Assembly (NCBI GenBank): GCA_028708055.1
Contig: JAQVZT010000157.1
Location: 1-6,188, forward strand
DNA: 6,188 nt
From: Methanothrix sp.
GTDB lineage: Archaea; Halobacteriota; Methanosarcinia; Methanotrichales; Methanotrichaceae
Reading direction: 5' to 3'
Part shown: piece after piece, positions 1-6,120 of the stretch
How positions within the stretch are numbered: the first letter of the stretch is position 1
How the letters are laid out: every line of letters begins with the position of its first letter
Made by a program: the position numbers and the translations under genes
Notes under the pieces: generated by a model
The model's database searches: none
Told to the model about the DNA's origin: nothing
Seen by the model: only the letters and a program-made list of their open reading frames with translations

Positions 1-126
1 GTAGTACCGGCATCTTTTCGGAATTGGAAATATGCACATGGCACAATTCGAGTCAAGACAGAAATCAAGACCTTGCGATAGTTCTCCTGCGATCTTCTCA
101 GATGGCAGGATTGGCAACTTAGGCAT
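1..126 (-). CDS. Possible HicA-like toxin N-terminus, partial at left edge
   Basis: Reading leftward from an ATG at 126 (a second in-frame ATG lies at 132), 42 codons run without a stop to the window edge. The first residues, MPKLPILPSEKI, resemble the common HicA mRNA-interferase start (MPKLPxxSGxxxxxAL). An AGGA at 139-136 lies 9 bases before the ATG at 126 and could be a ribosome binding site. After about residue 22 the frame loses the resemblance: the RQxGSH segment with the catalytic histidine is not seen in frame, and the residues are Cys-rich (LDSNCAMC). Other frames of the same stretch read CHVHIS or AYFQFRKDAGTT, which look somewhat more HicA-like, so a frameshifted relic is possible. 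It lies downstream of hsdM on the same strand. The resemblance is seen by eye over about 12 residues only, and the gene may be intact, broken or spurious. Confidence 0.3.
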   Translation of the reverse strand, partial: MPKLPILPSEKIAGELSQGLDFCLDSNCAMCIFPIPKRCRYY

Positions 127-175
127 TTGCATGAATCCTGTGCTGCTGTGAAAGACTGCGTTTTGCTGGTGTATT

Positions 176-214
176 GTCCAAAATTTAGCAGAAAAATTGC
201 GGATTTCCTTGGAC
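176..214 (-). terminator. Candidate terminator of the hsdRSM operon
   Basis: Five bases past the hsdM stop codon, a perfect 6-bp inverted repeat (GTCCAA at 176-181, TTGGAC at 209-214) encloses 27 bases. On the transcript strand these contain a run of five U (opposite the A-run at 192-196), and a further UUUU follows. Archaeal termination often relies on U-runs with or without a hairpin. The loop is long and the stem short, so this is only a candidate for the end of the operon transcript. Confidence 0.25.
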
Positions 215-218
215 GACG

Positions 219-1730
219 CTATTTTTCCCCCAGCAATCTCCTCAGCTCGGCCACATTCGCTTTGATCTGGTCTTCCAGAGCCTCGATCTTGTCCAGAATC
301 ACTTCCGGCTTCTCGTACACTACCTCTTCGTACTCAATCTCTCTGTACTTGGAGATGGAGAGGTCGTAGCCATTCTCTTTGATCTCGCTGTAGGGCACGA
401 AAAAGCACTTGCCTTTTCTGTCTGTGGGGCTCTCCTCGCGTCTCTTCTTGTACCGCTCGATGATATCCGGAATGTCGCCTTTACCGTCGATGAAGTTCCT
501 CCTGTCGTCTAAAGAGTAGCCGTCTTTCTCCATGTTGTAGAACCAGACCCGCTCCGTCCTGCCGCCCTTGGTGAAGATCAAGACCGCCGTGGATACGCCC
601 GCGTAAGGACGGAAGACTCCGGATGGCATGGAGACGATGCCTTCGAGCTGGCACTTTTCCAGCAGGAGTTGACGCAGCCTCTTATGGGCTTTGGAGCTTC
701 CGAAGAGCACGCCATCGGGCACGATTACGCCGCACCTGCCGCCATTGGTTAGAAGCTGCATCATCCTCTCCACGAAAAGAAGCTCGGTCTTCTTTGTGCC
801 CAGAGTCAGGCGATCGTTTATGTCGTTCTCGTCGATGCTGCCCTTGAAGGGCGGATTGGCCAGGACCACGCTGTATTTTTCCCACTCGGTAAAGCCCTTG
901 GAGAGGGTGTCCACCTGCCGGATCTTGTGGCCGCGGATGCCGTGCAGCATCATGTTCATGAGCGAGATCCTGACCATTGTGGAGTCGAAGTCGAAGCCAA
1001 AAAAGGTCTCGTTCCATAGCAAGCCCCAGTGCTTCTTCTCTACGATCTTGTCACCAGTTAAATTGTGGAAAGCGCCTTCCTCATCCTGCTCAATTGCATC
1101 CGAGCTTGTGTATTTGCGCAGAATGTGCTCGTAGGCGTTTACCAGGAAGCCAGCCGTGCCGCAGGCAGGATCGCAGATGCGGTCGCCGATATCTGGATCA
1201 ACCAGAGCTACTATCATTCTTATTATGTGCCTGGGCGTCCTGAACTGGCCGTTTTTGCCCGCGGTCTTAAGCTCGCTCAGCAGGTATTCGTAGATGTCTC
1301 CCTGCGTGTCTCTGTTCTGAGTGGCGATGTCCAGGTCGTCGATAATGGCCACTGCTTCCTGGAGGAGCGATGGCTTGGGGATAATGAAGACCGCATCCTT
1401 CATCTGCTCTGAAAAGAGGGTTCTGTCGCCGTCATGCAGATCTTTGATAAATGGAAAGACCACATCCCGAACGTGGCTGAGCATCTTCTCAGCCCGGTAG
1501 TTCTTCCAGTTGGACCAGCGGTATTCTTCGTGACCCTCGAATGCTGACTTGAAGGCCAGCCCCTGGGCCTGGGCGCGCTTGCGCTCAGCAGCGTCCATGT
1601 CCTCCAGCCGCTTCATGAAGATGAGGTAAGACATCTGCTCGATGGATGAGAGTGGATTGGAGAGGCCACCGGACCAGAACCTGTCCCAGAGGGTGTCGAT
1701 CTTGGACTTCAATTCAGGGGCGAGCTTCAT
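219..1730 (-). CDS. hsdM: Type I restriction-modification system methyltransferase subunit HsdM
   Basis: HsdM transfers methyl from S-adenosylmethionine to the N6 of adenine in the sequence chosen by HsdS; M2S is the methylase and R2M2S the restriction complex. The 503-residue protein has the usual layout. An N-terminal helical HsdM_N domain covers about residues 5-150, with WxxFWSGGLSNP and the family-typical YRWSNW at 70-75. The GQFRTPRHI lead-in is at 161-169. The AdoMet-binding motif I, DPACGTAGFL, is at 187-196 and the catalytic motif IV, NPPF, at 292-295, typical of gamma-class adenine methylases. A C-terminal helix, about 474-503, probably packs on HsdS. Length is normal for the family and no key residue is missing. 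The ATG overlaps the hsdS stop (ATGA, 1727-1730), implying coupled translation, and GGGGAG lies 8 bases upstream. Sampled codons are GC-rich (68% in 1561-1620), unlike hsdS. It is the last gene of the operon. Confidence 0.97.
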   Translation of the reverse strand: MKLAPELKSKIDTLWDRFWSGGLSNPLSSIEQMSYLIFMKRLEDMDAAERKRAQAQGLAFKSAFEGHEEYRWSNWKNYRAEKMLSHVRDVVFPFIKDLHDGDRTLFSEQMKDAVFIIPKPSLLQEAVAIIDDLDIATQNRDTQGDIYEYLLSELKTAGKNGQFRTPRHIIRMIVALVDPDIGDRICDPACGTAGFLVNAYEHILRKYTSSDAIEQDEEGAFHNLTGDKIVEKKHWGLLWNETFFGFDFDSTMVRISLMNMMLHGIRGHKIRQVDTLSKGFTEWEKYSVVLANPPFKGSIDENDINDRLTLGTKKTELLFVERMMQLLTNGGRCGVIVPDGVLFGSSKAHKRLRQLLLEKCQLEGIVSMPSGVFRPYAGVSTAVLIFTKGGRTERVWFYNMEKDGYSLDDRRNFIDGKGDIPDIIERYKKRREESPTDRKGKCFFVPYSEIKENGYDLSISKYREIEYEEVVYEKPEVILDKIEALEDQIKANVAELRRLLGEK

Positions 1731-2896
1731 GCTACTAACTCCCCGCAGAAGGCTTTTTGCACAAGTGTGTTAAATAGATTATCAGTTATCATTTTGGATC
1801 GTTCTTGCTTTTGCTTCATCCACCATTCATTCCTAGCGATCTGCTCAAAACTCTGTTGAATCGAAATCGGCGGACAAATAATCTTAATTCTTTTGATTTC
1901 GCCCGCTGTAATAGTCTTCTTCGCAGTTCGGGTGACATATTTTTCTAAAAGTCTCTGTCCGCCAGGAGACGTCAATAAGTAAAAGAAGAATATTGGATTT
2001 AATTTTATTTCGTTTGTTTTAAATCGAATCAAATTTGGACTTATATTACTGCCAACGAGTGAAGGGTGATTGACTAATCCTATTCTCTTAGCAGTTGATC
2101 CATCACCACGCACTGCCATCAATATGTCATTCAATTCTAAAATCGTTCTCGGAAATCTCTTGTTAATTTCTTCATCAATAAATGCGTAATTGGCTATTGT
2201 TGGGTCTAGGAATCCATTAGAGAGAATATTAGAGATTCTGACAACAGGGGTACCAGTTTCACTATAATCAAAACCATAAAAGGTTGGATATCGGTATAAT
2301 TCATCACAGAGAGTATCTAACGCTTCTATTTCCCACCCCTTTTGATTCGTTATTGGATCCCCAAACATTTTCATAAAAATGTTTTGAATTAATCCACTCT
2401 CCAGCTCATCCGCCTGGGCTCGCAGCCTCCGCGTCTCCTCGGCTTTGTTGAGGATGGCCACGATCCGGCGCTGGGTTTCGAGAGGTGGAATATCAATTTG
2501 GAGATTTTCAAATAGGGACTTTCGAATATGTGGAATAGAAGATCCAGTAGTCTTGTCATTGAGGTTTTTAAACTGAGTTTTTAAATAGAATAAGATATAA
2601 TCTTTGAGGACATGCTCCTCTTTGGAGTCGATTTTTATCATAGTAGAAGCGAGCACTCCATTAAGGCCCGAAAAAACATCTCCCGCCCTGGAGCCATCCC
2701 AAATAAGCACAATATCATTATGGCCGCAAACCACACAATTTGATAGACATTCTGAAGGCACAAATTGAGTAGGCACGCCATTTCTAAAGTAATCTGCTGT
2801 GAGATAAGGTAAGCTGAAATCAGTTGATTTATCGAGCAAAATATTAGGTTTTTTACCTTTATGATAGCTCGTTATATCCTTTAGCCTTTTTAGCAT
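1727..2896 (-). CDS. hsdS: Type I restriction-modification system specificity subunit HsdS
   Basis: HsdS reads the bipartite DNA target for both methylation and cleavage and scaffolds HsdM and HsdR. The 389 residues show the classic two-fold layout. Target-recognition domain 1 covers about 1-139. The first conserved helix covers about 140-178 (LETQRRIVAILNKAEETRR, ending MFGDP). Recognition domain 2 covers about 186-343. The second conserved helix covers about 344-389, ending KAFCGELVA. The two helices align with each other: PPLETQRRIVAIL against PPISIQQSFEQIA, and FMKMFGD against LVQKAFCGEL. Length is typical of a full two-domain subunit, so it should read two half-sites; the target cannot be deduced. 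GGAGG lies 4 bases before the ATG, 29 bases after hsdR, and the stop overlaps hsdM. Both recognition halves are AT-rich while the central helix DNA is GC-rich, a sign of domain exchange. A CxxxCxxCxH cluster occurs at 50-59; its meaning is unknown. Confidence 0.96.
   Translation of the reverse strand: MLKRLKDITSYHKGKKPNILLDKSTDFSLPYLTADYFRNGVPTQFVPSECLSNCVVCGHNDIVLIWDGSRAGDVFSGLNGVLASTMIKIDSKEEHVLKDYILFYLKTQFKNLNDKTTGSSIPHIRKSLFENLQIDIPPLETQRRIVAILNKAEETRRLRAQADELESGLIQNIFMKMFGDPITNQKGWEIEALDTLCDELYRYPTFYGFDYSETGTPVVRISNILSNGFLDPTIANYAFIDEEINKRFPRTILELNDILMAVRGDGSTAKRIGLVNHPSLVGSNISPNLIRFKTNEIKLNPIFFFYLLTSPGGQRLLEKYVTRTAKKTITAGEIKRIKIICPPISIQQSFEQIARNEWWMKQKQERSKMITDNLFNTLVQKAFCGELVA
1739..1744 (-). 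promoter_or_regulatory. Ribosome binding site of hsdM inside hsdS
   Basis: GGGGAG on the minus strand sits 8 bases before the hsdM ATG at 1730 and lies within the last codons of hsdS. Together with the ATGA stop/start overlap it supports this start and points to translation of hsdM by re-initiation or coupling after hsdS. Confidence 0.7.
2398..2490 (-). other. GC-rich conserved spacer segment within hsdS
   Basis: This stretch encodes about residues 136-166 of HsdS, most of the first conserved helix that sets the spacing between the two recognition domains. In the block 2401-2460, 40 of 60 bases are G or C (67%), against 20 of 60 in 2521-2580 and 12 of 60 in 1981-2040 on either side. Its composition matches hsdM. 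The linker shows no short tandem repeat of the kind that alters spacing in EcoR124-type subunits. It is the natural crossover zone for swapping recognition domains. Confidence 0.7.
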
Positions 2897-2900
2897 CTAC

Positions 2901-2905
2901 CCTCC
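2901..2905 (-). promoter_or_regulatory. Ribosome binding site of hsdS
   Basis: GGAGG on the minus strand (in GGAGGGTAG) lies 4 bases before the hsdS ATG at 2896, in the 29-base gap after the hsdR stop. A second purine-rich stretch, GGAGAGGAAG, lies slightly upstream. This fixes the hsdS start and makes efficient translation likely, in contrast to hsdR, which has no such site. Confidence 0.75.
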
Positions 2906-2925
2906 GGCAGCTTCCTCTCCATCCC

Positions 2926-5787
2926 TCACGCCTCCGCAAACAGCTCTTTCTCCAGCGAGCCGCAGATCTTGATAAAGCTTTTCAGCTCATCCTCGGAGAA
3001 CATGGGCATGGGAGCTTTGGCCCCGAAGTTGATGAAAGGCGCATCGAATAGGTCTCCAAAGTCCAGGTGCTTCTTCTTGGCAAATACAGAGCGAATGGCC
3101 CGGATGAAGTTGAGCTGATCCGCCGTGTAATTGCGGTTGTTCTCGATGATGTAGGTCTGGAAGGCATCCCAGATCCGCTCCTCCGGCTGGGGGAACTCGT
3201 AGAGCCCAAGCACCTTCTTAATGAACTGCACCAGCGTCCCGGCCCGCTGCCGGTAGGTCTTGCGCAGCGTTTCTTCGCTGATGAAAAGCTCCGGGCTGTT
3301 GAGCGTCTCCTCCAGCCTGCGCAGATCCTGCTCATCCAGCTCCTCGCCTTTCTTGATCTTCCTCAAGGCCGGATGCTCCTCTGCCAGCCTCCTGATCTTA
3401 TCCTCCACCTTCTCTTTGTAGACGGAGACGTATTCCTCCTGGCAGTCCGGCCCGAAGACGATTGTCTCCCTGCTCTGGATGAGGTCTTCCTGGTCGATTA
3501 TGATTGTTTTGCGAGGCTCTTTGGACATGTACTTCATGAGGCCCGAAAGTTCACGGATGAGCATCTGAGCGTCATCAAAGCTCATATCCTGCCAAAACAC
3601 TTCCGAGAGCGCCCGCTCTATGAATTCCTCTTTGGGCCGAACCAAATCCAGATTGGTGGGCAGGCACTCAATCATCTCTCCAATCTCCGGCTTGAGCCTC
3701 TCGACCTCTTCCAAGTCACCCTTCAGGATGGCCAGGCCCAACCGCTCGCAGCGCAAAGTGAAAGAAGCCTCATTCAGGTTCACATCCGGCTTGAACTTCA
3801 TGAGCGGCGTGATCCTCTCCTTCAGGAACTTCAGCGGATCAAGTCCCACGCTCTCCCAAAGCCGGGGCGAGAGCGCTTTCTCCACCTCGCGCAGGCTCTC
3901 CCGCACGCTTACCGAGTCCTTAGGCAGGGATTTGATGTCTTCCAGAACCCTGGCCTTTACCGCCTGCACGCCTTCCTCCACACCGCTCTTGCGGAAGTGG
4001 TCGAGCTGCTTGAGCCTGACCATGAATATGCGGTTGGTTATGGCCTCCTGGCTCTGCTGAGCGTCTCCGTCCGGGTGCATGTCCCAGTATTCGAAGTTGC
4101 GCCAGAAGTCGAAGACCTTGAAGTACTCCTTTTTTCCGTTGGGCAGCCAGTCCCGATGCTTGCAGATTTGATCCGCGCGGGTGCCACGCCCCAGCATCTG
4201 CCAGAACTTGATCTTGGAGAGCACGGGCTTGGCAAAGACCAGATTGCAGACCTCCGGCACATCGATGCCCGTGTCCAGCATATCCACGGAGATGGCCACC
4301 CTCGGCCAGTCCTCCTCCTTGAATTCCTTAATCAGCTTGTCTGCCCGCGAGTTCTCAGATACTATTATCCTTGCCAGCAGCCCTTTGTACTCGGGATAAA
4401 GCTTCTCGAAAGCCTCGTAAAGCCGCTTGGCATGTTTTTTGGAGACGGCAAAGAAGATAGTCTTGGCCGGGAGGTTGCCGGAACTGTCCATCTGGCAGCT
4501 CTCCATGAACTCCCTGACGATGGCTTCACTTGTCCCCGTGACTGCGACCTTCTTCTCCAGTTCAGTTCCCTCGAAATTGATCTCTTCCGGATCAATTCCT
4601 GCTTCCGCAAGCCTTGTAAACTCTCCTGAGGTCAAATCCTCAGGCCTGATGCCCTGAATCTGGAAATGAGTCTGCGCGCCCAGGATGTTCCTCCGGAAAT
4701 CGCAGAGAACGCCTTCTTTCACCGCCTCATCATAATCGTAAAGAGCCGTTGGCGCTCCATCCAGGCAATTAAAGAACCTGAAAGTGTCCCTGTCTAAGAG
4801 ATCGGAAGGCGTGGCCGTGAGTCCAATCTGAATGGCATCAAGATAGGTGAAAACATCTCGCCACTTGTTGTAAATGGAACGGTGCGCCTCGTCTGATATT
4901 ATCACATCGAACTCGGCAGGCGAGATCAGGTACTTTCCAGAGCTGTCCTTTTTGTTGTAGATCTCCTGAAAGGTCTGAATAGTGGAGACATACAGCCTGG
5001 AGGTTTTATCGAAATTGCCGGAAAGAATCTTGGACTTGGATTCTTCCGGCAGGAATTTCTTGAATCCATCATCGCTCGCCTGATCTCGAAGTGCTTTTCG
5101 GTCTGCTAAGAAAAGAACCTTCTGCGCTCGATTGTTCTTCAAGAGCGCATCGATGATTGCCATTGCCACTCTGGTCTTTCCCGTGCCTGTGGCCATGACC
5201 ACCAGTGCTTTGCGATTTCCTTTTTGAATATGCTCGATTACCCGCTTGGTTATCTCAATGCTCTTGGGACGATCAACGATATTGCTGTTGACCTCGACGT
5301 CCTTGAGATCCAATCCCATTTCAACCTGAAACCGGAGGCGCTCCAGGTTCTTCAAGGAGAAGAAGCCCTTTATCTGTCTGGGACCGTAGCGCGCCCTATC
5401 CCAGAACCATATCTCGTATCCATTGGAAAGAAAGATAAAAACGTCCTTTGCAATCTGTGATTTTATGTCATCCGCATATTCTTCTGCTTGCTTTCGGCCT
5501 AAGATGGGATCTCTTGATGTGCGCTTTGCTTCCACAACTGCAATCGGTCCGCCCATGCTGTCAAGAAGAAGATAATCAGCATATTTGCTTTCCAGGTCAT
5601 TTCTCAAAGTCTCAGAGACGGTTTTATAATTTTGGGTGCAGAAATCAGATTGCTTTGTGTCAACCTCTAGAACGACCTTGGATCTATCGCCGACATTCCA
5701 CCCTTGCTCCCTGAGGAGAACATCGATCTTTTGTTTTCGAGTTTGAAACTCGTTTAGATATCCCCCAAAGTTGGCAACAGGCGGCAT
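2926..5787 (-). CDS. hsdR: Type I restriction endonuclease subunit HsdR (nuclease and ATP-dependent translocase)
   Basis: HsdR reels in DNA using ATP and cuts it away from the unmethylated site recognised by HsdS. In the 953-residue protein the N-terminal PD-(D/E)xK nuclease is visible as D71, E86 and K88 (ADYLLLD, then VVEAKR), followed by the Type I QxxxY motif at Q100-Y104. The superfamily 2 motor follows: Walker A ATGTGKT at 199-205, Walker B DEAH at 299-302, motif III LTATP at 323-327, VDMLDTGIDVPE at 501-512, and motif VI QMLGRGTR at 530-537. The remaining roughly 350 residues form the helical C-terminal region that contacts the methylase, as in EcoEI-like HsdR. Length is within the usual range and all catalytic motifs are intact, so it is probably active. 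An in-frame TAA two codons upstream rules out extension past this ATG. No Shine-Dalgarno site precedes it; a TATA box about 27 bases upstream suggests a leaderless message. First gene of the operon. Confidence 0.97.
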   Translation of the reverse strand: MPPVANFGGYLNEFQTRKQKIDVLLREQGWNVGDRSKVVLEVDTKQSDFCTQNYKTVSETLRNDLESKYADYLLLDSMGGPIAVVEAKRTSRDPILGRKQAEEYADDIKSQIAKDVFIFLSNGYEIWFWDRARYGPRQIKGFFSLKNLERLRFQVEMGLDLKDVEVNSNIVDRPKSIEITKRVIEHIQKGNRKALVVMATGTGKTRVAMAIIDALLKNNRAQKVLFLADRKALRDQASDDGFKKFLPEESKSKILSGNFDKTSRLYVSTIQTFQEIYNKKDSSGKYLISPAEFDVIISDEAHRSIYNKWRDVFTYLDAIQIGLTATPSDLLDRDTFRFFNCLDGAPTALYDYDEAVKEGVLCDFRRNILGAQTHFQIQGIRPEDLTSGEFTRLAEAGIDPEEINFEGTELEKKVAVTGTSEAIVREFMESCQMDSSGNLPAKTIFFAVSKKHAKRLYEAFEKLYPEYKGLLARIIVSENSRADKLIKEFKEEDWPRVAISVDMLDTGIDVPEVCNLVFAKPVLSKIKFWQMLGRGTRADQICKHRDWLPNGKKEYFKVFDFWRNFEYWDMHPDGDAQQSQEAITNRIFMVRLKQLDHFRKSGVEEGVQAVKARVLEDIKSLPKDSVSVRESLREVEKALSPRLWESVGLDPLKFLKERITPLMKFKPDVNLNEASFTLRCERLGLAILKGDLEEVERLKPEIGEMIECLPTNLDLVRPKEEFIERALSEVFWQDMSFDDAQMLIRELSGLMKYMSKEPRKTIIIDQEDLIQSRETIVFGPDCQEEYVSVYKEKVEDKIRRLAEEHPALRKIKKGEELDEQDLRRLEETLNSPELFISEETLRKTYRQRAGTLVQFIKKVLGLYEFPQPEERIWDAFQTYIIENNRNYTADQLNFIRAIRSVFAKKKHLDFGDLFDAPFINFGAKAPMPMFSEDELKSFIKICGSLEKELFAEA

Positions 5788-5810
5788 TAGTTATTTAGCC
5801 ATAGCAGATA

Positions 5811-5820
5811 ATATATTTAA
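5811..5820 (-). promoter_or_regulatory. Archaeal-type TATA box of the hsdRSM operon
   Basis: The minus strand reads TTAAATATAT, close to the archaeal TATA consensus (TTTAWATA). Its centre is about 27-28 bases before the hsdR ATG at 5787. Archaeal transcription usually starts about 25-27 bases past the TATA centre, which puts the start at or within a few bases of the ATG. No purine-rich ribosome binding site lies between. Position and composition fit; if the host were a bacterium this reading would not hold. Confidence 0.5.
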
Positions 5821-5847
5821 GGCTAACTTAATAAAATTAATCTATAA

Positions 5848-5864
5848 GATCGCGAGCAGCGATC
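5848..5864. repeat. Perfect 6-bp inverted repeat between divergent genes
   Basis: GATCGC (5848-5853) and GCGATC (5859-5864) form a perfect inverted repeat around the 5-base spacer GAGCA. It sits about 61 bases upstream of the hsdR start and 67 bases upstream of the hicB start, in an otherwise AT-rich region. The geometry (17 bp, dyad symmetric) is what a dimeric regulator would bind, so it may be an operator shared by the two divergent genes; a chance repeat is also possible. No regulator gene is visible in the window. Confidence 0.4.
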
Positions 5865-5903
5865 AACTCTACTGCGGCACAGCGAGATTGCATAATTGCG
5901 AAG

Positions 5904-5913
5904 GCTTATTATC
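5904..5913 (+). promoter_or_regulatory. Weak TATA-like promoter candidate for hicB
   Basis: CTTATTATC-like sequence centred near 5908 follows the purine-rich GCGAAGG. From here transcription would start around 5932-5936, at or just after the first ATG (5931) and shortly before the second (5943). There is no Shine-Dalgarno site before either ATG. A TATAA at 5843-5847 is an alternative that would give a leader of about 60 bases. Neither is strong. Confidence 0.25.
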
Positions 5914-5930
5914 TCAAAAATTGTCTGTAT

Positions 5931-6113
5931 ATGAGAATCCAGATGAAGCTAAAGGTTCTGATCAGCGAAGGAGAAGATGGATGGCTTGTCGCAGAATGCC
6001 CGTCTATTCCAGGCAGCATCTCCCAAGGAAAGAATCCGCAAGAAGCCCTTGACAACATCAGAGAGGCCATAGAAGGCTGCCTGGAAGTGATGGATGAAAG
6101 GGTATCGGAGTGA
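5931..6113 (+). CDS. hicB: HicB-family antitoxin-like protein (small)
   Basis: HicB proteins neutralise HicA, a small dsRNA-binding-fold ribonuclease that cleaves mRNA. The 60-residue product matches the HicB/UPF0150 partial-RNase-H fold core: KLKVLISEGEDGWLVAECP (first strands), then SIPGSISQGKNPQEALDNI and a helix REAIEGCLEVMDE. The hallmarks GEDGW, AECPSIPG, SQGK, EALxNIxEAI are all present. There is no C-terminal DNA-binding helix-turn-helix or ribbon-helix-helix, so this is the short form; at 56-60 residues it is slightly short even for that form and lacks the usual last strand. Two in-frame ATGs compete, 5931 and 5943; the family normally begins MKxKV, which favours 5943 (56 residues). 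It is divergent from hsdR with 143 bases between. The partner HicA would be expected next to it; only an unclear frame starting at 6121 follows. Confidence 0.85.
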   Translation: MRIQMKLKVLISEGEDGWLVAECPSIPGSISQGKNPQEALDNIREAIEGCLEVMDERVSE

Positions 6114-6115
6114 TC
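6107..6115 (+). promoter_or_regulatory. Possible ribosome binding site for the frame starting at 6121
   Basis: GGAGTGATC differs from the archaeal anti-16S complement GGAGGTGATC by one missing G. It ends 5 bases before an ATG at 6121 and overlaps the hicB stop codon, which would fit a coupled downstream gene. Confidence 0.4.
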
Positions 6116-6120
6116 GCCCG

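Noticed and set aside
127..369. An 80-codon plus-strand frame at the left
   Set aside because: More than half lies opposite the hsdM 3' end; the product is low-complexity Ser-rich and matches nothing I recognise.
1727..2896. Possible phase-variable or invertible specificity gene
   Set aside because: There is only one hsdS, no second partial copy, no integrase or invertase gene, no inverted repeats flanking the recognition domains, and no simple-sequence tract or tandem linker repeat.
3067..4629. A 520-codon open frame on the plus strand, antisense to hsdR
   Set aside because: It lies wholly opposite hsdR, whose nuclease-helicase motifs are beyond doubt. The antisense product has no recognisable domain, is biased in composition (many Leu, Arg, Pro, His), and such long antisense frames arise from codon bias in GC-rich genes.
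5887..5899. Direct repeat ATTGC-ATA-ATTGC upstream of hicB
   Set aside because: Only five bases repeated twice, easily due to chance; not enough to call an operator or a CRISPR-like unit.
5771..6052. A 93-codon plus-strand frame spanning the intergenic region and part of hicB
   Set aside because: It overlaps the hsdR start, both promoter candidates and hicB in a different frame, has no family resemblance, and HicB in the other frame has clear motifs.
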